DNA of 64,000 bases from Saprospiraceae bacterium (GTDB lineage: Bacteria > Bacteroidota > Bacteroidia > Chitinophagales > Saprospiraceae): contig JADJWV010000001.1 in NCBI GenBank assembly GCA_016716185.1, forward strand, positions 425,535-489,534. Direction: 5' to 3'. Both the position numbers and the translations under genes were made by a program. Shown piece by piece: positions 27,112 through 36,096 of the stretch (position 1 is its first letter; each line of letters opens with the position of its first letter). The notes below the pieces were generated by a model that made no database searches, was not told the origin of the DNA, and saw nothing but the letters and a program-made list of their open reading frames with translations.

Positions 27112-28494
27112 ATGGCAGAAAAATGGTCGCGCAGAGAGCTGATTAAAAATGTTGGCCTCGCAACAGGTGCAGGTAGTTTTATCTTACCGGAAATGAGTAG
27201 ATTTATCATGGATGAAGTCCACCCTTTGTATATAAAACCCGAAAGACCCATTACTGCCATTACGCTGGGTGCGGGAGCACGGGGGAATGTCTATGGAAAT
27301 TATGCAGCCAAATATCCCGATGAAATTCAAATTGTTGGTGTCGCTGAGCCCATCCCGATCCGGAATGACCGGTATGCCAAAAAGCATAATATCAAAGATG
27401 AACACCGGTTTGTAACCTGGGAGCATGTATTCGGGAAACCTAAATTTGCGGATGCCATCATTATCACCACTCCTGATCACCTGCATTACGGACCCTGCAT
27501 GAAAGCACTCGATATGGGTTATGATGTTTTGCTGGAAAAGCCCATGGCGCAGACGGAAAAGGAGTGCAGGGATATTTTAGCAAAAACCAAAAAGACAGGA
27601 CGCATTGTGGGATTGTGTCATGTGCTTCGTTATGCTCCTTATTTTGTTAAACTCCGCGAACTCATCCACAACGGTTCGATAGGAACACTTGTTAGTCTGC
27701 AACATTTTGAACCCATCCAGCATGTGCATATGGCGCATTCTTTTGTACGCGGCAACTGGCACAACAGCAAAGCGACCACGCCAATCATCATTGCCAAATC
27801 CTGTCACGATCTGGACATGATGCGCTGGCTGGTAGACAAACCCTGCAAACGCGTATCGGCCTTTGGAGATTTGAGTTGGTTCAGGCGTAATAATGCACCA
27901 CAAGGAAGCACGGCACGTTGCAACGAAGGCTGTGCCATTGAATCGCAATGCCCGTATTCGGCCATGAAAATTTACCTGCGCGACCGCACGTATCTGTATG
28001 TTTTTGATTTGCCCGAGCAAAAGGAATTGCATCCCGATGCCATCATGAACTATTTAAAAACCACAAATTACGGTCGATGTGTTTACCGCATGGAGAACGA
28101 CCAGTGCGATCATTACGTCATGAGTCTTGAATTTGACGGAGGCATCACGGCCAGTTTTAACATGGAAGCATTTACGTCTTATCACGGCCGCAGAACCCGC
28201 GTGATGGGCAGCCTTGGCGATTTGCACGGAGATATGGAAAGCTTTGTACATACCGATTTCAGGACGGGGAAAGTCACAAACTGGGATTCTCAATCGTTTG
28301 ATGACGGAATTTACAGCAAACACGGACATGGGGGTGGTGACGCGCGATTGATGCGTAATTGGGTGCAAGCCGTTTCCCAACAAAATGCCGGACTGCTGAC
28401 ATCCACCATTGATGCTTCCATTGAAAGCCACATCATGGGATTTGCGGCGGAGCGAAGCAGAAAAACCGGTAAAACGATGAAGGTAAAATTATGA
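27112..28494 (+). CDS. Gfo/Idh/MocA family oxidoreductase with Tat-like signal
   Basis: This is an NAD(P)-dependent sugar or cyclitol dehydrogenase-like protein of 460 residues. The ATG at 27112 gives MAEKWSRRELIKNVGLATGAG, a twin-arginine-type signal (SRRELIK), so the enzyme is probably exported folded. AITLGAGARGNVYGNYA is the Rossmann nucleotide site and VLLEKPMAQTEKEC the EKP motif. The insert CNEGCAIESQCPYSAMKIY has a cysteine cluster. HGGGDARLMRNWVQAV is near the C terminus. A TTG start 27 codons earlier is unlikely. Substrate unknown. The TPR lipoprotein gene overlaps its stop. Confidence 0.9.
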   Translation: MAEKWSRRELIKNVGLATGAGSFILPEMSRFIMDEVHPLYIKPERPITAITLGAGARGNVYGNYAAKYPDEIQIVGVAEPIPIRNDRYAKKHNIKDEHRFVTWEHVFGKPKFADAIIITTPDHLHYGPCMKALDMGYDVLLEKPMAQTEKECRDILAKTKKTGRIVGLCHVLRYAPYFVKLRELIHNGSIGTLVSLQHFEPIQHVHMAHSFVRGNWHNSKATTPIIIAKSCHDLDMMRWLVDKPCKRVSAFGDLSWFRRNNAPQGSTARCNEGCAIESQCPYSAMKIYLRDRTYLYVFDLPEQKELHPDAIMNYLKTTNYGRCVYRMENDQCDHYVMSLEFDGGITASFNMEAFTSYHGRRTRVMGSLGDLHGDMESFVHTDFRTGKVTNWDSQSFDDGIYSKHGHGGGDARLMRNWVQAVSQQNAGLLTSTIDASIESHIMGFAAERSRKTGKTMKVKL

Positions 28495-29534
28495 CACTAA
28501 AAAAGCAATTGACTTTTCAATTTTTGGACAGAACACCCATAAATCTATTTCAACTACTAACAATTGTTAGTATTGTATTTTATTTTTCCTGCAAGGGAGA
28601 TAAGGAAGGGCATTCAGGGACCTTTGTTGATCAATCTCCTATACAACAAATCAGTGCTTTGATATCGGAAGATTCAGAAAACGACAGTTTGTATATACTT
28701 CGTGCAAATCTGTTGATGGAAAGTGAATCGTATGATTCGGCAATTGCGGATTTTTTGAAAGCCATATCCATAGATTCATCAAGTCGACCGGATTATTATT
28801 TCGGACTTTCACAAGCATACCTGATGACTGCACAATCCAAAATGGCTTCGGATGTGCTCGATAAAGCCCTGGATCAATTTCCGGAGAACAAGGCTGTTTT
28901 GTTGAAAGTTGCGGAGTTGAAATTATTGCTCAAGCAGTACATGCCTGCATTGGCCGTGATCAACAAAATTTTTGAAAGAGACCCTCAAAATACCGAAGCC
29001 TGGTATTTGTCGGGACATGTGTTGTACGAAATGGGAGATACGGGAAGAGCGGTAAATGCTTATCAGAAATGCGTCGATTTAGATCCCGAAATGCGAAAGG
29101 CCTGGATTCAATTGGGCGACGTGCTTACAGAATTAAAGATCGAACGCGCGTTGGATTATTACGACAATGCGATCCGTTTAGATAGTACAGATCCCGAAGT
29201 GTATCACAGTAAAGCGTATGCGGTGCATCGGTTTGGAAACAGAAACAAGGCAATCGCTTTGTTCAGACAGTTGGCAGCGCGTTTTCCATCTTATGAAGCT
29301 GGTATCTACAATCTGGGTGTTCTTTACATGGAAGCCGATTCCATAGAAAAAGCGGCCGATCATTTTTCTATTTGCATTCAACTCAAGCCAACCGAAGCAA
29401 GTTCCTATTATCAAAGGGCCTTAGCTTTTATAAAACTTGGCAAAAAGGAACAAGCCAAAGCGGATCTTGAAAATGTATTGAGTTTGAATGCTGATTTTGA
29501 AGAAGCGAGGGAAGCATTGAAGGGATTGAAGTGA
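28491..29534 (+). CDS. Tetratricopeptide repeat lipoprotein
   Basis: This is a 347-residue protein with about eight TPR units from residue 55 to the end (for example AWYLSGHVLYEMGDTGRAVNAYQKC and ASSYYQRALAFIKLGKKEQA, each shorter than a full alignment). The N terminus has a hydrophobic stretch and a possible lipobox, VFYFSCKGDKEG, suggesting membrane attachment. The ATG overlaps the TGA of the oxidoreductase gene (ATGA), so the two are translationally coupled. TPR proteins mediate protein contacts; the partner is unknown. Confidence 0.85.
   Translation: MTLKKQLTFQFLDRTPINLFQLLTIVSIVFYFSCKGDKEGHSGTFVDQSPIQQISALISEDSENDSLYILRANLLMESESYDSAIADFLKAISIDSSSRPDYYFGLSQAYLMTAQSKMASDVLDKALDQFPENKAVLLKVAELKLLLKQYMPALAVINKIFERDPQNTEAWYLSGHVLYEMGDTGRAVNAYQKCVDLDPEMRKAWIQLGDVLTELKIERALDYYDNAIRLDSTDPEVYHSKAYAVHRFGNRNKAIALFRQLAARFPSYEAGIYNLGVLYMEADSIEKAADHFSICIQLKPTEASSYYQRALAFIKLGKKEQAKADLENVLSLNADFEEAREALKGLK
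28555..28572. repeat. 18-bp perfect palindrome
   Basis: TACTAACAATTGTTAGTA is perfectly self-complementary and lies inside the signal-peptide coding region of the TPR lipoprotein. Its 14-bp core CTAACAATTGTTAG recurs at 25665-25678 in an intergenic gap, and CTAACAATTGTT occurs at about 11744, right after susC. Confidence 0.6.
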
Positions 29535-29859
29535 GAATTGAAATTCATTTTCATTCTATTGGGGAGACACAATTTTTACTGCTACTCCATGTGTGGAAAC
29601 TTTTAAAATTGTGCCGCACTTAAAAACTTCGTTTAATACCTTATGAACAGGCCTTTGTTTAAAATTTATAATGTTTTCCTTGATTGTGATTTGATCTCAA
29701 ACGGGGTTACGTTCTTAACGTTTTTTAAATTAGTTTTAGTTAAAATGAAAAAGGCCGGACTGAAACTTTTGAACTGGCACTATTTTATACATCTTCATTT
29801 TTAACATTAAAAAGAAAAGGCCTTTATAATTTCTTTTATTGATTTAAAAATAAATTTGT
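29535..29859. repeat. Intergenic gap with a dispersed repeat copy
   Basis: 29711-29764 is a second copy of the repeat at 5634-5687 (GTTCTTAACG.TTTTTAAA and TAAAATGAAAAAGGCC, about five mismatches in 54). It lies between two convergent genes. An AAAGGCCTTT palindrome sits near 29815. No gene is seen in the gap. Confidence 0.6.
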
Positions 29860-30924
29860 TCATTCCGGCCAAGGACCGCTTTGTTTCACCTGAAAAAAAC
29901 GCGTTCCATCAAAACGGTACAGACCGGAACCGGCACCCCACCACATATTCCCTGACTTGTCCTGATACATGCTTTGTACGCAACAATTAAGTCCGTCTTC
30001 GGGTGTAAATACTCTGAATGCACCGGGATCTCCTTTATTCAGAGAAGGATCAAACCTTGTGGTGCTGCCTCTGGCTGTAATCCAAATAATTCCCGAATCT
30101 TCTATACATATTCCCCAAAACTCTTTTCCTCCCAAGCCATCTTTGTTTGTATACTCTGTAAAAGTTTTGCCATCGTATTTGCATATTCCGTTTTTCATGG
30201 TAAACCAGATATGGCCAGCATTATCTTCTGCGATACCACTTGCATAATTTTCACCTAACCCTTCTTTTTCGTTGAAATTGACCAGCGTGCTGCCATCGAA
30301 ACGATAGACTCCCTGTCCTGTAGTTGCGATCCAAATATTTCCATGTTTGTCTTCCATGAGATCTGCAACATTTGCCGACGCAAGCCAAGAAAATAAAGAA
30401 AAACAAGGAGTTCCAGCAGCATCCGCTACGGAATTGTATTGGTAAACACCTCCGTGTGTGCCTACCCAGATGGTTCCTGATCTATCAACGAGTATGCCTT
30501 TACGGGTAATGTCTGTATGGATGAGTCCGTCTTTTTGATTGTAATTTCTGAACGTTAAACCATTGTATTTATAAATACCCTGATCTGTTCCAAACCACAT
30601 GTTGCCATTTTTATCTTCGTTGATGGCATATACAGTTTTATTGTAAAAACCATCGGGATCTGAAAAATATCTTAAAGTTTTTTTGTCATACCTTACCACA
30701 CCTTCTCCAAGTGTACCAAACCATAAATTTCCTTTTGAATCCTGGAAAATACTCCGGATGTATTGACTCACGAGGGTGGTGTCAAAATCAGGAGCCAATC
30801 CAACGGCGTTAAAAACTCTTATAACCGTTGGGCCTTTTCCGGAAGTATTTGCAGCATGGTTGTTGTTTTGTCTGTTGCAGCAAACAAAAAGGGTCAAACA
30901 GAAAAGTAAGAAAGCGTGGTTCAA
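29860..30924 (-). CDS. Lipoprotein with two-component-regulator propeller repeats
   Basis: This is a 354-residue beta-propeller. The lipobox LTLFVCCN indicates an acylated N terminus. The Reg_prop unit (G-N-x-W-F-G-T followed by G-x-x-Y/R-Y-D/N-G) repeats about seven times, as in NGNMWFGTDQGIYKYNG and HGNIWIATTGQGVYRFDG. Such repeats form the sensor part of hybrid two-component systems, but here no membrane helix, kinase or DNA-binding domain follows. It may be a stand-alone sensor or adhesion propeller. A paralogue, broken, lies at 55861-56915. Confidence 0.82.
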   Translation of the reverse strand: MNHAFLLFCLTLFVCCNRQNNNHAANTSGKGPTVIRVFNAVGLAPDFDTTLVSQYIRSIFQDSKGNLWFGTLGEGVVRYDKKTLRYFSDPDGFYNKTVYAINEDKNGNMWFGTDQGIYKYNGLTFRNYNQKDGLIHTDITRKGILVDRSGTIWVGTHGGVYQYNSVADAAGTPCFSLFSWLASANVADLMEDKHGNIWIATTGQGVYRFDGSTLVNFNEKEGLGENYASGIAEDNAGHIWFTMKNGICKYDGKTFTEYTNKDGLGGKEFWGICIEDSGIIWITARGSTTRFDPSLNKGDPGAFRVFTPEDGLNCCVQSMYQDKSGNMWWGAGSGLYRFDGTRFFQVKQSGPWPE

Positions 30925-31186
30925 TGCTTTAAAGTTAAACTAAACTTTCTAAAAAACGATACTTTAAAATATTTCTTATTCTGACAGAAAAAATGCCGCA
31001 GCCAAAATATTCTGTTTTAAAAACAATATAATTGTTTTCTCTCAATAACGGATAGCGCATTAACTATTTTTGGGATTTAAAGTTTCTAAATAAGGCTTGT
31101 TTGAGACCATATGAAATTTGCAATATTTGTAATACACGATTGGCATGCAAAGAAATTTTATGAATGATGTTATCCTAAAGTCCATA

Positions 31187-31510
31187 TTATTTTGGTTCAA
31201 GCCCCAGCACATAGCTATAACTTTCCTTCAGTAGTGTGGATAGTTTGTTCATGTCATTCCACATTTTTTCGGGGATCAGAATATATCCTTTCATTACGGC
31301 ACCATAAGCCTTAAAAGGGCTGGTCTTCAGTTGCTGCATGTACTTTGCCTTTACTTCTTCTGAAAACCTGATTCCCAATTCACCGTCTTTGTTTAATTGA
31401 GAAAACATATGGCCATTTACAGAAGTGTACGGCATCGTTTTTCCCTTTCGTTCAATTTCAGGACATTTTGATATTAATTGATCATAAAGGGCTAATTTTT
31501 CTTCCCACAT
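31187..31510 (-). CDS. Small conserved protein, TfoX-like context
   Basis: This is a 107-residue protein. The ATG at 31510 (MWEEKLALYDQLISKCP) is preferred over an upstream start that overlaps the preceding gene. The core RKGKTMPYTSVNGHMFSQL followed by ELGIRFSEE resembles the beta-rich part of TfoX/YjbR-like small proteins, but I do not assign a family. It is third in a minus-strand operon after the TfoX and SRPBCC genes. Function unknown. Confidence 0.7.
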   Translation of the reverse strand: MWEEKLALYDQLISKCPEIERKGKTMPYTSVNGHMFSQLNKDGELGIRFSEEVKAKYMQQLKTSPFKAYGAVMKGYILIPEKMWNDMNKLSTLLKESYSYVLGLEPK

Positions 31511-31514
31511 AATC

Positions 31515-31955
31515 TCATTTTTTTTCTGCAAATTCCTTAAATTGTCTGATCCATTTTTCACCTTGCTTTCTGAACATGCCCGGAAACAGCAAGAACATCA
31601 GTTTTGGCATGAGCCAACTCACACGAGTGTATTCAAATTCGTAAACATACCGGCATGAATTTTCATCAAGCGGGATGAATTTGCATTTCATGGTATTGTC
31701 CATATGCGGATGGTGATAAAATGCTTCAAATGATTCAGGAAGCCGGTTTGCAATGATTGTTTCTGTCAATTCCATTTCCCGTTTTCCAAATTGGTAATAC
31801 ATTTTTGATATGGCACCATCCATACCTTGTGTGCCGCTGATGAGTTCTTTTCTCAGAAAACCATCCTGGTATTCTTTATTGTTTTCCGGATTGGCGAAGA
31901 GCGTTGCGACTTCGATTTGCGGTTTATAGATTGTAATTTGACCACTATATTTCAT
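31515..31955 (-). CDS. SRPBCC-fold protein (polyketide cyclase/START-like)
   Basis: This is a 146-residue single-domain helix-grip protein expected to bind a hydrophobic ligand. MKYSGQITIYKPQIEVATLFANPEN is the usual opening helix-strand, and RYVYEFEYTRV lies before the long C-terminal helix (FRKQGEKWIRQFKEFAEKK). Ligand unknown. It starts one base after the TfoX-like gene stop and is probably co-translated with both neighbours. Confidence 0.8.
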   Translation of the reverse strand: MKYSGQITIYKPQIEVATLFANPENNKEYQDGFLRKELISGTQGMDGAISKMYYQFGKREMELTETIIANRLPESFEAFYHHPHMDNTMKCKFIPLDENSCRYVYEFEYTRVSWLMPKLMFLLFPGMFRKQGEKWIRQFKEFAEKK

Positions 31956-31956
31956 T

Positions 31957-32295
31957 TTATTTTCTTTTGGAAACTTTCTTCTTTTTGGGTTTAGGCTCGG
32001 GCAATTCCTTTAAGGAAATTTTGACTAATTTGCTTAACCAAATACCATCTTCAATTTTTTCTTCAATTAAAAAACTTGGTTTGGCTCCCGGATAAGCAGG
32101 TGCTTCTGTTACTTCGCCAATAAATTCCCGCCCGGATTTTGTGGGCTTTATATAAAGTTTGTTATCGCAAATAAGCCCAAATATTTTTCCGTCGGCGTAA
32201 ATTCCATAATCACCAAACATTTTTTTGGCGACTATTTCCCCTGAACCTTTGATCTGATCGGTAACGAAATCTACAAATTGCTGATGAGATGCCAT
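31957..32295 (-). CDS. TfoX N-terminal domain protein
   Basis: This is a 112-residue protein matching the TfoX/Sxy N-terminal domain: VAKKMFGDYGIYADGKIFGLICDNKLYIK is cut here to its key parts, KKMFGDYGIYADGK and FGLICDNKLYIK. PSFLIEEKIEDGIWLSKLV follows, then a lysine-rich tail (PKPKKKKVSKRK). Full TfoX proteins control competence in Proteobacteria, but isolated N-terminal domains like this are common small proteins with no known role. It is the first gene of a three-gene operon. Confidence 0.85.
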   Translation of the reverse strand: MASHQQFVDFVTDQIKGSGEIVAKKMFGDYGIYADGKIFGLICDNKLYIKPTKSGREFIGEVTEAPAYPGAKPSFLIEEKIEDGIWLSKLVKISLKELPEPKPKKKKVSKRK

Positions 32296-32618
32296 TGGAT
32301 TTTATTAAATGTTTTTAAAATTTCTATTCTCAGAGAATTTATCTGTTCGATCGCCGGACAACAGGAATACTTTAATATCAATGAACTTCTCATACCCCAA
32401 TTTTTTAAAAGTAAAGTGAAAAACCCAAAAATCAATTCTAAAGTTAATACATTCCTAAAATTATTACAAACCACTTTTTTATTCAGCTTGTTTTCCAGGC
32501 AAAGTTTAAAGATACAAGAGGTATACTATGTCCAGGCTGGAAGAAGCAGACTGGTTGGAAAAATGACGCTCAACATAAAGCTTGAATTGTCTTAGGATTC
32601 GTCATTTTCATTTGAACG
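32296..32618. other. AT-rich gap with a doubtful plus-strand frame
   Basis: A plus-strand frame at 32278-32595 could encode 105 residues (for example FSRQSLKIQEVYYVQAGRSR), overlapping the start of the TfoX gene. It matches no family I recognise and may be a remnant or chance frame. No other feature is evident. Confidence 0.25.
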
Positions 32619-33506
32619 TTATTTGTTTTTATTTTTTGCGGGATTAAATTCAAGTATTTCGTCTCTTTTTGGCGATGTTATATAAGGTTTTTTATGGTTG
32701 CCGTTTTTATCCATGATCCAAATATCAGAATTCTGGGCGACACGGGTATATGCAATGTATCTACCGTCAGGAGTCCAACGTGGCCATCTGTTGTCCAGGC
32801 TGTCGCTGGTTAATTGTTTGATGTTGCTGCCGTCGATGTTCATAACATAGATGTCTGCTTTGTTATTTAAAAAATAGTGGCATGCAATCGATTTTCCATC
32901 AGGCGAAATATCCAGGGCTCCATCGTTTCCGATTCTGTTGGTCAGCCTGGTGTGGTAGCTGCCCATCGTATCTGTAATAAATATCTCACTATTGGTAATT
33001 TTGTTGGCAGTGTCTCTATCCATAAATGAGGTATAGAAAATTCTGACTCCATCCGGATGAAATGTTGGTGAACCGTCTAATCTGTCGTTTTGTGTAATGC
33101 GAGATATTTTTTTTGTGGCCAGATTCATAAAATAAATTTCATTTTGTTTATGGTCGGCATTAGAAACATATAAAATGCTTTTTCCATCCGGAGAAAAAGA
33201 GGGTCCGTATTGATTGAGTGTGTCGTGGGTTAGCTGCTCAGTTGTTTTTAATGCTATGTTATAGAGATAAAGGTCATATTGTTTTTTCACCAGTTTAGCG
33301 AATAAAATATTTTTTCCATCCGGGCTCCACTTGATTCCGTAGTCCGTGTATTTATCGTTGGTAATGTTCAGAAGTTGGTCGTTTTTGGATGAAATATATA
33401 GGTCCAAATATTCATCCCTGTCCGAAATAAAAGCATATTCGTATTTGGTCGTTTTACAGGCAACAAATACCAGAAGTCCCAATAATATCAAGTATAATTT
33501 AGCCAT
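32619..33506 (-). CDS. PD40/TolB-like beta-propeller lipoprotein
   Basis: This is a 295-residue lipoprotein (lipobox LLVFVACK). It is made of PD40 repeats, recognisable from the recurrent S-P-D-G-K-x-I/L pattern (IKWSPDGKNILFA, PSFSPDGKSILYV, DISPDGKSIACH, PRWTPDGRYIAY). The fold matches the TolB C-terminal propeller, but TolB's N-terminal domain is absent and no tol-pal genes are near. It probably faces the periplasm or surface, with an unknown ligand. Confidence 0.83.
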   Translation of the reverse strand: MAKLYLILLGLLVFVACKTTKYEYAFISDRDEYLDLYISSKNDQLLNITNDKYTDYGIKWSPDGKNILFAKLVKKQYDLYLYNIALKTTEQLTHDTLNQYGPSFSPDGKSILYVSNADHKQNEIYFMNLATKKISRITQNDRLDGSPTFHPDGVRIFYTSFMDRDTANKITNSEIFITDTMGSYHTRLTNRIGNDGALDISPDGKSIACHYFLNNKADIYVMNIDGSNIKQLTSDSLDNRWPRWTPDGRYIAYTRVAQNSDIWIMDKNGNHKKPYITSPKRDEILEFNPAKNKNK

Positions 33507-33698
33507 AGTCGTTTTTCTTAGGAATACAATTTAACTGATATGTCAAAGTCTTTGAATTTTTATTAAAATTATTCCGATTGCTCCATATGTATTGTAGGGA
33601 AACTTATATGAAAGTTCATTTTGTAATACGCCATAAACAATAATCAGAATTCCATGATGTAAAAATTCTATTTCAAATATATTGGCAATTAGAGTCTA

Positions 33699-35759
33699 TT
33701 AAATTTTGATAAGTTTTTTAAAAACAATTTTATTATTTTTTAATACCTTGATGAAATTAATTCCATTAGGTATATCAGATATGTCGAAAATTTTTCTTAG
33801 ATTATCACTCGATTGAATTATTTTTAATAATTGTCCATTGATATTGAATATTTCTAATTGCGAGAGGTTAGTACTTGAAATTTCAATAAAATTACTAGAA
33901 GGGTTGGGAAATATTAAAATATCATCTGATTGCTCCACCAAATCAACATCGACCGTAAAATCGGACAATAACCGCTTCCAGACTCCATTTTGTTGAGTAC
34001 CAGCGATTAAATAATTACCTGAAATTTCCAAATTAGTAACCCCTAAATCTTTCAATCCTTCGTTTATAGGAATCCAATTAACACCTTTATTATTTGAATA
34101 AAAGACGCCATTACATTCAGTCGCAATAAAAATTCTATTTTCAAAAATTTCAAAATCCTTTATAGAACAGAGGTTGCTAAGACCGAGTTTGGATCCAAAC
34201 CAATTTAGACCTTTATCTCTTGAAATAAATACTCCATTACCAAAAGTAGAGGTTCCTGCATAGATGTTCTCGCTATCAATTAATAATGAAATTATATTAT
34301 AATTACGAAGAACCGGTCCTGTCAATGTATCCCAGTTAGAAAAAGTATCGTCGCTTACATATAGTGAGCCGCTACCTCCCGCATAAATTTTATTCCCATC
34401 TAATTCCAAGGCAGTTACTGCTGTGGAAGTAGGATATGGTCTGACATCCTTCCAAGTTACTCCTTTATCTGGTGAAAAATACAAACCTCCAACTCCATAG
34501 CCTGCATAATATATATTGGTTCCTTTTAATTTGAGAATGGGAATGCCAAGCCAAGCGGGAATATTTAATTTCCTCCAATTAATTCCAGTATCTTCTGAAA
34601 GAAAAATTCCACCAATTCCTGCAGCGTAGATATTGTTACCATCAGATTCTATGGCTTCAATATCTGGGGGATCAATGTTATTGTTTTGATTTTTCTCAAT
34701 ATTGATTTCTTTGCAAGAATTTCCATCATTTGTAATTATATAAACCCTCCCATCGTAAGAACCTGCGAAAATTTTATCGCCTTCTGATGATAAGGAATTT
34801 ACATAAGTGTCAGCAATTCCAATATTAGATGCGGCCCAATTTTCTCCTTTATTATCTGATATATTTATTCCTCCATCAGAGCCGGTTATTATCAGATTTC
34901 CTTTAATTATGATTGAATTTACATGGGTTCCTGTATGACCGGAACTCTTCCTTTCCCATTGAAATTCGTTTGATTTTAAAAGATATACACCGTCATTTGT
35001 GCCTGCATAAATATTATTTAAGTCTGCAGACAAGGAAAGAACAAACTTGTTAAACAATCCGTTATTGATAGGGGCCCAAGTGACTCCATTATTTTGTGAA
35101 TAAAAAATACCACCGTCATTGACTCCGGCGGCATACAAATTACTTCCTCTATAGGTCAAGGCCTTTACGCCACTTACCGTTAAACCTGAATTCATAGCAT
35201 TCCAACTAGCTCCATTATTTGTAGAAAGGAATACTCCACCCCAAGTACCTGCGAATAGACTACTATTTCTTTTAATAATTGAATTGACGTTTAAATTATT
35301 TAATCCGTTATTCAGACTATTCCAGTTACTACCATTGTTATTTGAAAAAAGGATTCCTTTTCCATTAGTTCCTGCATAAATTTGATTTCCATCAATCAAA
35401 ATGGAATTTACACCTTCAATATTTTGCCCCAAATCCAGTTTAACCCAATTATCACCGCCATCTGATGATTTGAAAATTCCGTTAGATAAAGTTCCTGCAT
35501 AAATATTTGAACCCTTAATTGCTATGGAGTTTATTCTTTTATTGGTTAAACCGTTATTTTTTTCTACCCACGTAATTCCTAAATCATTCGAAACAAAAAC
35601 ACCATTACTTATTGATCCAATGACAATAATATTTGCTTCCGAAGCAATGCAACGTATATCCTGTCCATATGGTCCATTGACCTGTTGCCATTGACTGAAT
35701 AGCCAAAGTGATTGAAAACTAATTACTAAGATAAATAAATGTCGTGCTATCATTTTCAT
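33699..35759 (-). CDS. T9SS-exported repeat protein (BNR/YCF48-like propeller)
   Basis: This is a large secreted protein of 686 residues. After a signal peptide (MKMIARHLFILVISFQSLWL...SQ) come about thirteen repeats of the type N-x-I-Y-A-G-T..G-V-F-x-S-x-D-x-G-x-x-W, the BNR/sortilin-like propeller pattern. The C-terminal 75 residues (ILIFPNPSSNFIEISS, then LEIFNINGQLLKI, and IKVLKNNKIVFKKLIKI) form a type A sorting domain for type IX secretion. The ATG at 35759 is preferred to a TTG at 35774. Binding target unknown. Confidence 0.88.
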   Translation of the reverse strand: MKMIARHLFILVISFQSLWLFSQWQQVNGPYGQDIRCIASEANIIVIGSISNGVFVSNDLGITWVEKNNGLTNKRINSIAIKGSNIYAGTLSNGIFKSSDGGDNWVKLDLGQNIEGVNSILIDGNQIYAGTNGKGILFSNNNGSNWNSLNNGLNNLNVNSIIKRNSSLFAGTWGGVFLSTNNGASWNAMNSGLTVSGVKALTYRGSNLYAAGVNDGGIFYSQNNGVTWAPINNGLFNKFVLSLSADLNNIYAGTNDGVYLLKSNEFQWERKSSGHTGTHVNSIIIKGNLIITGSDGGINISDNKGENWAASNIGIADTYVNSLSSEGDKIFAGSYDGRVYIITNDGNSCKEINIEKNQNNNIDPPDIEAIESDGNNIYAAGIGGIFLSEDTGINWRKLNIPAWLGIPILKLKGTNIYYAGYGVGGLYFSPDKGVTWKDVRPYPTSTAVTALELDGNKIYAGGSGSLYVSDDTFSNWDTLTGPVLRNYNIISLLIDSENIYAGTSTFGNGVFISRDKGLNWFGSKLGLSNLCSIKDFEIFENRIFIATECNGVFYSNNKGVNWIPINEGLKDLGVTNLEISGNYLIAGTQQNGVWKRLLSDFTVDVDLVEQSDDILIFPNPSSNFIEISSTNLSQLEIFNINGQLLKIIQSSDNLRKIFDISDIPNGINFIKVLKNNKIVFKKLIKI

Positions 35760-35771
35760 TTTGTTTAGAAG

Positions 35772-35779
35772 CAAAATTA
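35772..35779 (-). promoter_or_regulatory. -7 box upstream of the T9SS protein gene
   Basis: On the minus strand TAATTTTG matches TAnnTTTG 12 bases before the ATG at 35759. No -33 TTTG is found at the normal spacing. Confidence 0.35.
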
Positions 35780-35855
35780 TCAGAAAATTACGAAATTAAT
35801 AGATTTGGATTTCCAGACTATTTAATCTTTTTTAAAAAAAATTGGTATAAAAGTT

Positions 35856-36096
35856 AGGCGAAAATAAACTCTATCCAAGAGTTAGTCGAAGATATAACAA
35901 TCAATCTAAAAAGCTAACTCATAAATGGGGATTAGGGGGATTTTTTGGTGCATCTAGAGCTTATCCGTTCATTTCTGGTGATTGGATGTTTAATATGGCT
36001 CTGGGGTTTGTAGCTGGCGGGGCAATAGCAAATATTTACGCAGGAACAGCTGGGTTAATTTTAGCGAGCAGATTTTTTCCTTCCCTCGCGGTTTTT
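35856..36096 (+). pseudogene. Orphan glycine-rich fragment, plus strand
   Basis: A frame open from just after a stop at about 35853 reads KLGENKLYPRVSRRYNNQ, then KWGLGGFFGASRAYPF and FVAGGAIANIYAGTAGLILAS. The composition (Gly/Ala-rich hydrophobic helix after a basic stretch) looks like the C-terminal part of a real membrane-inserting protein or toxin. It has no good upstream start and runs into the antisense of the next gene's end. Family not recognised. It is the only coding-like plus-strand sequence between 29.5 and 45 kb. Confidence 0.3.

Noticed and set aside
26952..27260. 102-residue minus-strand frame upstream of the oxidoreductase gene
   Set aside because: It overlaps the oxidoreductase N terminus in antisense and has no signature; the small frame at 26795-26830 is the only candidate near the terminator.
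32278..32595. 105-residue plus-strand frame next to the TfoX gene
   Set aside because: It overlaps the TfoX start and matches nothing I know.
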